This document shows positions 25,580 through 32,823 of a stretch of 64,000 nt of DNA, piece after piece; within the stretch, counting starts at the first letter, position 1, and every line of letters begins with the position of its first letter. The stretch spans positions 1 to 64,000 of the forward strand of contig CAZEQC010000007.1 of the NCBI GenBank assembly GCA_964514285.1, given 5' to 3'. This DNA comes from SKLM01 sp964514285. Its GTDB lineage: Bacteria > Chloroflexota > Anaerolineae > B4-G1. The notes beneath the pieces are model-generated. The model had not been told where the DNA came from. It ran no database searches and saw only the letters and a list, made by a program, of their open reading frames with translations. A program made the translations under genes and the position numbers.

Positions 25580-28156
25580 ATGACTCTCAGCGACGTTCTA
25601 GACGCCCTGCGACAAGATGCCTCCTTTATGCGCTGCGTGACCGCCTGGGAACGCGTTCCAGCTCGGCGAGCACGCACCACACGCTGGCCGAGAGCCCTCG
25701 ACCCGCGGCTCGTGGCTACCATCCAGCGTATGGGGATCGAACAGCCGTACGTCCATCAGGCCAAGGCGATGGAGACCGTGCTGACCGGCGAGCACGTCGT
25801 CCTCTCCACGTCCACCGCATCCGGGAAGACGCTGGCCTACAACGGTCCCGTCCTCAACACGCTGCTGAACGATCCTGAGGCCTGCGCGCTCTACCTCTTC
25901 CCCACCAAGGCGTTGGCCCACGACCAGATCGCCAAGCTGAAATCGCTGGTCGCCGGTCTCCAGGACCAGTCCTCGACGATCAAAGCGCCCATCGCCGTGC
26001 GTCCCTACGACGGCGATACGCCATCGTCCCACCGCTCAAAGATCCGCAACGAGGTCCGTCTACTGGTCAGCAATCCCGACATGCTCCACGTCGGTATCCT
26101 ACCCCATCACACCCGCTGGATGCGCCTCCTGAGCAACCTGCGCTACGTAGTGCTCGACGAGATCCACACCTACCGAGGCGTCTTCGGCGGACACGTGGCT
26201 AACGTGCTGCGACGCCTGCAGCGTATCTGTCGCTTCTACGGCGCCGACCCGCGATTCATCTGCGCCTCCGCTACCATCGCCAATCCACAGGATCTGGCGG
26301 AACGGCTCATTGAGGCCCCGGTCACGCTGGTGAAAGACGACGGCGCACCACGGGGGGAGAAGCACGTCATCTTCTACAACCCTCCGCTGGTCGACGAAAA
26401 GCTGGGCATCCGCCGCAGCGCCACGCTGGCCTCGAAGGACGTAGCGGCGACCTTCCTGGAGGCCGACGTACAGACGATCGTCTTCGCCCGAGCCCGACTG
26501 ACCACCGAGGTCCTGTTAGGCTATCTGCGGGACGCCGTCATCATCGCCGGCGGCGATCGCCAAGCCGTGCAGGGCTATCGCGGCGGCTACCTCCCGAACG
26601 AGCGCCGTGCCATCGAGCGCGGCCTTCGAGATGGCGAGATTCGAGGCGTCGTAGCGACCAACGCTCTCGAGCTCGGCGTCGACATCGGTCAACTCAGCGC
26701 ATGCGTGATGACGGGCTACCCGGGCACCATTGCCAGTGCATGGCAGCAAGCCGGGCGCGCCGGAAGGCGGGCGGGGCTCTCCAGCGCGATCGTGATCGCC
26801 AGCGCCCTGCCGCTCGACCAGTACGTGATCAACCATCCCGAGACCTTCTTCGGCCAGCCGGTGGAACACGCTCTGCTGGATCCCAACAACCTGGCGGTGC
26901 TGACCAACCATCTGGCCTGCGCCGCCTTCGAGCTCCCTTTCGAGCCCGGCGAGTCGTTCGGACGCTTCGAGGACGCTGAGGAGATCCTGGACGCCCTAGC
27001 CGATGAGGGCCTTCTTCACGGTTACGACGGCCATTATGCGTGGATTGGCGAGGGCTACCCGGCGGCGGGTCTCTCGCTTCGTACCAGTTCGCCAGACAAC
27101 ATCGTCATTCAAGCCGTGGCTGGAGAACAGGACGGAAAACCCTCCGTGATCGGCGAGATGGACCGGCCTAGCGCCCCGAAGCTGATCCACGAGGGTGCGG
27201 TCTATCTACACAGCGGCGAGACCTACGCCGTCGAGGCCTTGGACTGGGACGAGGGTCTGGCCCGGGTACGCCCAGCCGAGCTAGACTACTACACCCGCGC
27301 CAGCTCGACGACGGAGGTCGAGGTGCTAGACGTGCTGCGCTCGACGGGAACAGAGAGCGAGGCGCCGAGCGAAGGACGATCGAGAAGGCTACACGGTTAC
27401 GGGGAGATCCTGGTCACGACTCAGGCGACGGGCTACCGACGCATCAAGCGCTACACCCACGAGGTGCTGAGCTGGGCTCCCATTGACCTGCCGAAGCAGA
27501 GCATGCACACCATCGGAACCTGGCTCGCGATCTCCGAGGAACTCGCGGAGGAACTGCGAGAGGCTGGTGTCCTCAAGCCCAAGATCGACTATGGACCTAA
27601 CTGGCAGGCTCAGCGGGACGCGGCCCGTGCTCGCGACGGGTACCGCTGCCGCCGCTGCGGCGCGCCGGAGCAGGATAAGCGACAGCACGACGTCCACCAT
27701 CTGACGCCCTTCCGAGCCTTCGGATATCTACCGGGGGAGAACGACGTCTACAAGCTCGCCAACCAGCTGGATAACCTGATCACCCTCTGCCCCCGCTGCC
27801 ACCGCCGCGCCGAGCGAGCGCGCGGCACGCGGGGCGCGCTGGGCGGCCTGGCCTATCTGCTGCGCAACCTGGCACCGCTTCACCTGATGTGCGCCCCCGG
27901 GGACCTGGGCTCGGCGGTGCAGGCGCGGGCCCCAGATACGGGGTTGCCAACAGTGACGCTCTACGACAGCGTGCCGGGCGGCGCCGGCCTGAGCGCTCAG
28001 CTCTACGAGATCCGCGAGGAACTGTTGGAGGCAGCTCTGGAGCGGGTCCAGGACTGTCGATGCACCGCCGGCTGCCCGGCCTGTGTGGGCCCGGCTGGGG
28101 ACGTCGAGCCCGACGCCAAGGCGCTGACCGAACGCCTGCTGAAGGCTATGACATAG
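25580..28156 (+). CDS. YprA/MrfA-like DEAD/DEAH helicase with HNH insertion and DUF1998 C-terminus
   Basis: 858 residues. The superfamily 2 helicase core has ASGKT (about 80-84), DEIH (VLDEIHTY), SAT (CASATIANP), the TNALELGVDIG motif and QQAGRAGRR. The C-terminus has the DUF1998 region with a CRCTAGCPAC cysteine set typical of MrfA/YprA. Between core and tail is an HNH nuclease-like module (about 677-745): CRRC, HDVHHLTP, NLITLCPRCHRR. Bacillus MrfA is about 750 residues and lacks it. ATG start: the longer frame starts within the promoter -35; this ATG is at the expected transcription start, so translation is probably leaderless. Confidence 0.85.
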   Translation: MTLSDVLDALRQDASFMRCVTAWERVPARRARTTRWPRALDPRLVATIQRMGIEQPYVHQAKAMETVLTGEHVVLSTSTASGKTLAYNGPVLNTLLNDPEACALYLFPTKALAHDQIAKLKSLVAGLQDQSSTIKAPIAVRPYDGDTPSSHRSKIRNEVRLLVSNPDMLHVGILPHHTRWMRLLSNLRYVVLDEIHTYRGVFGGHVANVLRRLQRICRFYGADPRFICASATIANPQDLAERLIEAPVTLVKDDGAPRGEKHVIFYNPPLVDEKLGIRRSATLASKDVAATFLEADVQTIVFARARLTTEVLLGYLRDAVIIAGGDRQAVQGYRGGYLPNERRAIERGLRDGEIRGVVATNALELGVDIGQLSACVMTGYPGTIASAWQQAGRAGRRAGLSSAIVIASALPLDQYVINHPETFFGQPVEHALLDPNNLAVLTNHLACAAFELPFEPGESFGRFEDAEEILDALADEGLLHGYDGHYAWIGEGYPAAGLSLRTSSPDNIVIQAVAGEQDGKPSVIGEMDRPSAPKLIHEGAVYLHSGETYAVEALDWDEGLARVRPAELDYYTRASSTTEVEVLDVLRSTGTESEAPSEGRSRRLHGYGEILVTTQATGYRRIKRYTHEVLSWAPIDLPKQSMHTIGTWLAISEELAEELREAGVLKPKIDYGPNWQAQRDAARARDGYRCRRCGAPEQDKRQHDVHHLTPFRAFGYLPGENDVYKLANQLDNLITLCPRCHRRAERARGTRGALGGLAYLLRNLAPLHLMCAPGDLGSAVQARAPDTGLPTVTLYDSVPGGAGLSAQLYEIREELLEAALERVQDCRCTAGCPACVGPAGDVEPDAKALTERLLKAMT

Positions 28157-28525
28157 GCAACCCGCCCTCCCACCTGCTGGGACACAACTCCGGCATCTCA
28201 GCAGCTTGATGTCGACTCCGAAATCGCTATAATTGCGATAGTTATGATGATCTGACGGCCATTGTTCACCTTGTGCTCCTAGCGGATCCGTGATCCGAGA
28301 TAGTGGGCGCGAAATCGCCGGATCATGGGCGGGAGGCCGCCAGGCGGGAGGCAGAGCAGTTTGGCTTGGGCATCCGAACCGTGCATGAAACAACCATAGG
28401 ATAGTTCGTAACCTTCCCAATAGTGAGGCCGGGCCTGGCCAGCGGGGCAGTCGGTAAACGGCGTACGCTGTCCCGCAGGCGACCGTCTGACTAATCGTAG
28501 ACGTCACAGAGAATAGGAGAAACCC
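28157..28525. other. 369-base intergenic region with a promoter for the ocd operon
   Basis: No gene was found. A promoter lies near the left side (28207-28234). The remaining approximately 290 bases form a long leader before the ornithine cyclodeaminase gene. No recognised riboswitch or tRNA-like fold was seen. Confidence 0.4.
28207..28234 (+). promoter_or_regulatory. Promoter with inverted repeat across the -10 (ocd operon)
   Basis: -35 TTGATG (28207-28212), -10 TATAAT (28229-28234), spacing 16. The -10 is embedded in ATCGC-TATAATT-GCGAT (28224-28240), an inverted repeat that could be an operator. Confidence 0.5.
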
Positions 28526-29503
28526 ATGAACGAGCAGAACCTACTCTATCTGTCGCAAGCTGATGTGGAATCCGTAGGACTGACGATGGCGGAGATCATT
28601 GAGCTCGTGGAGACCGCCTTTCGTGAGAAGGGCGAGGGACACATCGAGATGCCGCCTAAGCCTGGTATCCACCCCGGGGAGGGCGACAACTTCATCCACG
28701 CTATGCCCGCCTACATCCCCGCTATGGACTCGGCGGGCGTCAAGTGGGTAAGCGGCTTCCCGGGCAACCACGAGCGCGGCCTGCCCTACATCACGGGCCT
28801 GCTTATCCTGAACGACCCAGAGACCGGGCTGCCCATAGCCGTGATGGACTGTGTGTGGATCACGGCGATGCGTACCGCAGCAGCGACCGCGGTCGGCGCG
28901 CGGCGGCTTGCTCGCCCCGATTCAACGACTCTGGGCATCCTTGGCTGCGGCGTTCAGGGAACCACGAACACCGAGGCCCTCAACGTCCTCTTTCCCCTGG
29001 AGAGAGTGATGGCCTACGACGTGAAGCCCGAGGCCGTTGCCGCCTTCGCCGAGGACGTCTCAAACCGCTTCGACCTGGAGGTCGTGCCGGTTGAGACCCC
29101 CAAGGAGGCCGTCGCCGGCTGCGACATGGTCGTCACGGCAGGACCGATCTTGAAGGAACCCCATCGCACCATTCAGCCAGGATGGCTCGACGAAGGCGCC
29201 TTCGCCTCCCTGGTGGACTTCGATTCCTACTGGCATCCGGACGCGATGAAGGAGGCCGACAAGTTCTGCACCGACGACGTGCCCCAGCTGGAGCATTACA
29301 GGGAGGTGGGCTACTTCCAGGACATCCCGCCCATCCACGCCGATCTGGGCGAGCTGGTCACCGGTCAGAAGCCAGGGCGTGAGACCCCGGACGAGCGCAC
29401 GATGACGTGCAACCTGGGCCTGGCCATCGACGACATGGCCGTGGCACCGGCCATCTATCAGCAGGCCCGGGAAAAGGACATCGGCAGCTGGTTGCCGCTG
29501 TAG
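28526..29503 (+). CDS. Ornithine cyclodeaminase / mu-crystallin family oxidoreductase
   Basis: 325 residues. The substrate Lys is in AGVKWVSGFPGN (Lys73), an Arg in ITAMRTAA, and the nucleotide loop in GILGCGVQG (about 137-145). The family includes ornithine cyclodeaminase, alanine dehydrogenase, and Delta1-pyrroline-2-carboxylate and ketimine reductases. Next to a proline-racemase-type gene, a pyrroline-2-carboxylate reductase or related imine reductase is more likely than true ornithine deamination (inference). ATG with AGGAGA upstream. First gene of a three-gene operon. Confidence 0.8.
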   Translation: MNEQNLLYLSQADVESVGLTMAEIIELVETAFREKGEGHIEMPPKPGIHPGEGDNFIHAMPAYIPAMDSAGVKWVSGFPGNHERGLPYITGLLILNDPETGLPIAVMDCVWITAMRTAAATAVGARRLARPDSTTLGILGCGVQGTTNTEALNVLFPLERVMAYDVKPEAVAAFAEDVSNRFDLEVVPVETPKEAVAGCDMVVTAGPILKEPHRTIQPGWLDEGAFASLVDFDSYWHPDAMKEADKFCTDDVPQLEHYREVGYFQDIPPIHADLGELVTGQKPGRETPDERTMTCNLGLAIDDMAVAPAIYQQAREKDIGSWLPL

Positions 29504-29529
29504 GCTCTAGCGGACGAGAGGAGAAGGCG

Positions 29530-30957
29530 ATGTTCTGTCCGGACCTGACCTTCAGACCCCGTATGTCCGTGCTCAACGAGGATCAGATCGAGCGGATTCA
29601 TCAAGCCACGCTGGAACTCCTGGAGCGGACCGGCGTGCAGGTGACCCACCCACGCGCCCTGGAGCTGCTCGACGGCGCCGGCGCCCGCGTGGACGGGGAC
29701 CGTGTTTGCATACCTGCATGGATGGTGGAGGATGCCATCCGTCAGGCACCCTCGCGCGTCGTGCTTGGCGACCGTTCCGGAGAACGTAGGATCTTCCTGG
29801 AGGGAGACAAGTCCTGGTTTGGCCCCAGCCTCGACTGCATCGACTATTTGGACCCGCTCACCGACGAGCGACGTCGGTTCGTGAGCGATGATTGCCGCAT
29901 CACCTCCACCGTCGCCGACGCGCTGCCCAATTACACCTGGGTGATGACCATCGGCATGGCCGACGATGTCTCCGCTGACGTCGCCGACCGGGTGATCGCG
30001 AAGCAGGTGTTCACCCACACGGAGAAGCCTCTGGTCTTCTGCTGCAAGGACGTCAACAGTGTGCGCGACATCTACCGGATGGCCGTGCTCATCGCGGGCG
30101 GCGAGGAGCCGTTTCAAAGAGCCCCCACCTGCGTCCACTATTCGGAGCCGATCTCTCCGCTGCTCTACTACGATCCCGCCGTGGAGAAGATCCTCTTCTG
30201 TGCAGAGAAGGGGATCCCGCTGATCAACTACCCGGCGCCACAAGCCGGCAGCACGGCACCGGCGACGTTTGCCGGCGAGGTGGTGCAGGGCAGCGCCGAG
30301 TCACTCAGCGGCCTGGTGCTGGCCCAGCTCGTCAACCCCGGCGCCCCCTTCATCTACGGCGCCTTCGCCACCGTGATGGATATGCGGACCACTGTGTTCT
30401 CCTACGGCGCGCCAGAGATGAGCCTGATGGTGGCGGCGATGGCCCAGATGGCGCAGCACTATCGGCTTCCCTTCTTCGGTACAGCCGGTTGTTCCGACGC
30501 CAAGTTCCCGGACGCGCAGGCCGCGGCCGAGGCTGCTTTCTCCTGCCTGGCCTCCGCGCTGGTCGGCGCCAACCTGATCCACGACGCCGGGTGGCTGGAT
30601 CACGGATCGGTCGCCTCTCCGGCCTACATCGTGCTGGTCCACGAGATCCTGGACATGGTCGGGCAGCTTATGCCGGGCATGCCCGTCACCGACGAGACGC
30701 TGGCGTTGGACGTGATGGACCAGGTCGGCCCCGGCGGGCACTACCTGGACGAGGAGCACACCTACACGCACTTCAAGGACGTCTGGTACTCGGACCTCTT
30801 CGATCGCAGCCGCCTCGACGAATGGCGAGCCCAAGGGGAGACGCCGTTCGCCGAGAGACTGGGCGAGATGACGAAGAAAGTGATGGAGCACGAGCCGGCG
30901 CCGCTAGCCGCCGACGTCCTCGCCGAGATGGACGAAATGGCGAAACACTGGACATAG
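29530..30957 (+). CDS. MttB-family (non-pyrrolysine) trimethylamine/betaine methyltransferase-like protein
   Basis: The 475-residue TIM-barrel protein of the MttB superfamily is read continuously with no in-frame TAG, so it lacks pyrrolysine. Non-Pyl members such as MtgB demethylate quaternary amines, for example glycine betaine and proline betaine, and pass the methyl group to a corrinoid protein. Recognisable parts: an N-terminal LELLERTGVQVTHPRALELL region and the central NYPAPQAGSTAPAT loop. ATG preceded by GAGGAGAAGG. No corrinoid protein or reactivase is nearby. Its flanks (ocd-like, proline-racemase-like) point to a proline- or hydroxyproline-type betaine. Confidence 0.8.
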   Translation: MFCPDLTFRPRMSVLNEDQIERIHQATLELLERTGVQVTHPRALELLDGAGARVDGDRVCIPAWMVEDAIRQAPSRVVLGDRSGERRIFLEGDKSWFGPSLDCIDYLDPLTDERRRFVSDDCRITSTVADALPNYTWVMTIGMADDVSADVADRVIAKQVFTHTEKPLVFCCKDVNSVRDIYRMAVLIAGGEEPFQRAPTCVHYSEPISPLLYYDPAVEKILFCAEKGIPLINYPAPQAGSTAPATFAGEVVQGSAESLSGLVLAQLVNPGAPFIYGAFATVMDMRTTVFSYGAPEMSLMVAAMAQMAQHYRLPFFGTAGCSDAKFPDAQAAAEAAFSCLASALVGANLIHDAGWLDHGSVASPAYIVLVHEILDMVGQLMPGMPVTDETLALDVMDQVGPGGHYLDEEHTYTHFKDVWYSDLFDRSRLDEWRAQGETPFAERLGEMTKKVMEHEPAPLAADVLAEMDEMAKHWT

Positions 30958-30986
30958 GAGCGCCAGAAGATCCAAGGAGGAGCGCG

Positions 30987-31988
30987 ATGTACCAGCACGT
31001 TTTCCACACCGTTGACACGCACACCGCCGGCGAACCGACCCGAGTGGTGGTCGCCGGTGTGCCCTTCCTGCAAGGCACAATGGCGGAGAAACGCCATCAA
31101 CTGCAGGAGGGATACGATTTCGTGCGCACCGCCCTGATGCACGAGCCGCGCGGGCACGGCGACATGTTCGGCGCCATCCTTATGGAACCCGCTCATCCAG
31201 AGGCCGACATCGGCGTGGTGTTTATGGACACCGGCGGGTACCTGGCGATGTGTGGGCATGGCTCCATCGGCGCCGTGGTCGCTGCCCTGACCACTGGGAC
31301 GGTGCCTATCGAGGAACCCGTGACCAAGGTGCTGATGGACACACCGGCGGGATTGGTTCGGGCCCGGGCCCAGATCGACGACGGTCGGATTGGCGAGGTC
31401 GCCGTGGAGAACGTGCCGGCGTTCCTCTACCGCAGCGGGGTAGAGGTGGAGACGTCTAAGGGGCCGGTGAAGCTCGACATCTCCTTCGGGGGGAACTTCT
31501 TCGCCCTGGTATCGGCAAAGAGCCTGGGGCTGGAGGTCCGAATGGCCCGTCTGCCAGAGCTGATCGAACGCGGCATGGCCATCCGCGCCGCCATCGACGA
31601 GCAGATCGGTGTCGTCCATCCCACGCAGCCGCACATCGACGCCGTCGACCTGGTCGAGATCTACGAGGATCTGGAAGGCGAGGAGGCCAACTGCCGCAAC
31701 GTGGTCGTCTTCGGCGAAGCCCAGGCCGATCGCTCCCCCTGCGGCACCGGCACCAGCGCCAAAATGGCGGCCCTCTATGCCAAGGGTGAACTCAGCCTGG
31801 ACCAGCCCTTCGTCAATGAGAGCATCATAGGCACCCGTTTCACCGGTCGCCTACTGAGGGAAGAGCGGATTGGCGATCGAGTCGTCGTCGTGCCCGAGAT
31901 CGCAGGGAGAGCCTACGTGACGGGCTTCCAGCAGTTCGTCGTTGATCCCACCGATCCGCTGAGATTCGGTTTCCTGCTGAGCGGCTGA
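30987..31988 (+). CDS. Proline racemase / 4-hydroxyproline 2-epimerase family
   Basis: 333 residues with both catalytic cysteines: Cys89 in MCGHGSIGA and Cys252 in DRSPCGTGTSA. The N-terminal THTAGEPTR motif is also present. Having Cys at both places indicates racemase or epimerase activity rather than trans-3-hydroxyproline dehydratase, where one position is Thr. Choice between proline and 4-hydroxyproline cannot be made by eye. Start: ATG with AAGGAGGAG upstream. Last gene of the ocd-mttB operon; a GC-rich hairpin follows. Confidence 0.88.
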   Translation: MYQHVFHTVDTHTAGEPTRVVVAGVPFLQGTMAEKRHQLQEGYDFVRTALMHEPRGHGDMFGAILMEPAHPEADIGVVFMDTGGYLAMCGHGSIGAVVAALTTGTVPIEEPVTKVLMDTPAGLVRARAQIDDGRIGEVAVENVPAFLYRSGVEVETSKGPVKLDISFGGNFFALVSAKSLGLEVRMARLPELIERGMAIRAAIDEQIGVVHPTQPHIDAVDLVEIYEDLEGEEANCRNVVVFGEAQADRSPCGTGTSAKMAALYAKGELSLDQPFVNESIIGTRFTGRLLREERIGDRVVVVPEIAGRAYVTGFQQFVVDPTDPLRFGFLLSG

Positions 31989-32182
31989 GGTCTTCGTCTT
32001 GCGTGCGCCCTGGGCCTAGGCCCGGGGCGCGAGCACCATCTGCCGACGCCGTTCCCTCCCAACGACGTCACTCAGATCCAGCAATGCGATCCCCATCCTG
32101 ATCAACAGCAGGGCAATCGCATTTAGAGGATAGGTCTGATTGCGGCTGCTTGCGGTTGCTTGCTACACCCTCTTTGCTCCCT

Positions 32183-32200
32183 CTGGATCTGGCGATCCAG
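32183..32200. repeat. Short palindrome, copy 2 of an interspersed element
   Basis: CTGGATC-TGGC-GATCCAG, identical in both arms to the palindrome at 15594-15611. It is nested inside a longer-range inverted repeat in this gap. Confidence 0.4.
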
Positions 32201-32249
32201 GCTGAGCAAGTACGCCAAATGCGATTCCCCTATGATCACCAATCGAAAT

Positions 32250-32280
32250 AGTTGACAAAATTGCTCAACTGTTGTATAAT
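32250..32280 (+). promoter_or_regulatory. rrf2-copA promoter with operator-like inverted repeat
   Basis: Consensus -35 TTGACA (32252-32257) and -10 TATAAT (32275-32280), spacing 17. The inverted repeat AGTTGA-N9-TCAACT (32250-32270) covers the -35 and spacer. A near copy lies at the promoter of the second metal ATPase (37020-37050). Confidence 0.65.
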
Positions 32281-32346
32281 CCCAGTGAGGTAGAGGAACT
32301 GACCTAGACCAATCGATAAGCGGAGTCGGTAAAGACAGGATTAGCA

Positions 32347-32796
32347 ATGATACGGGTTTCAACGAAAGGACGATACGCGCTACGGGCGATGGTGGATCTA
32401 GCTAGGCGTTTCGGCAATGGACCGATAGCGCGCCAGGATATCGCAGCGCGTCAGGACATCTCGGCAGACTACGTGGCTCAGCTCTTCCGACCGCTCCAGG
32501 ACGCGGGGCTGGTGGAGGGGGTCAAGGGGCCAGGCGGCGGGTACCGTCTCACGCGAGCGCCGGGCGAGATCCGGGTTCGGGACGTGGTAGAGGCCTTAGA
32601 GGGGCCGGTGGCCCTGGCACCCTGCGTGGAGGGTTACCTCGATAGCGGAGGCTGCCCGCGGGCTGCCCTCTGCGCCACGCGTGGTTTTTGGGAACGATTA
32701 TCGACAGCCATAAGAGAGCTGCTCGATATCACTACCCTCCAAGACCTGAGCAGCGAGGCCGACGGGCTGGCCGGTGTGTCCGGCGAGATGTCATAA
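32347..32796 (+). CDS. Rrf2-family transcriptional regulator
   Basis: The 149-residue winged-helix protein begins MIRVSTKGRYALRAMVDLA, typical of Rrf2/IscR. It has the DNA-binding GPGGGYRLTR wing and three cysteines (Cys93, Cys103, Cys109) in the region where IscR-type members bind an Fe-S cluster; the first gap is longer than in IscR. It stands 27 bases before copA and is probably autoregulated through the inverted repeat over its own promoter. Ligand could be an iron-sulfur cluster or copper stress acting on one (inference). Confidence 0.88.
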   Translation: MIRVSTKGRYALRAMVDLARRFGNGPIARQDIAARQDISADYVAQLFRPLQDAGLVEGVKGPGGGYRLTRAPGEIRVRDVVEALEGPVALAPCVEGYLDSGGCPRAALCATRGFWERLSTAIRELLDITTLQDLSSEADGLAGVSGEMS

Positions 32797-32823
32797 GAAG
32801 AACCGAGCAGCAGGAGCTGGACC

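Larger units (their letters stand above)
31989..32346. other. 358-base intergenic region: hairpins, short repeats and the Rrf2 promoter
   Basis: No gene was found. Near the left end a GC-rich hairpin (about 32007-32032, GCGCCC-GGGCC/GGCCC-GGGCGC) may end the previous operon, though no T-run follows. The middle holds repeats: AATCGCATTT (32114-32123) is inverted at 32217-32226, enclosing the palindrome 32183-32200. The right end has the promoter at 32252-32280. Confidence 0.5.

Noticed and set aside
29530..30957. Pyrrolysine in the MttB-like protein
   Set aside because: The frame is continuous and has no in-frame TAG, so this is a non-Pyl member.
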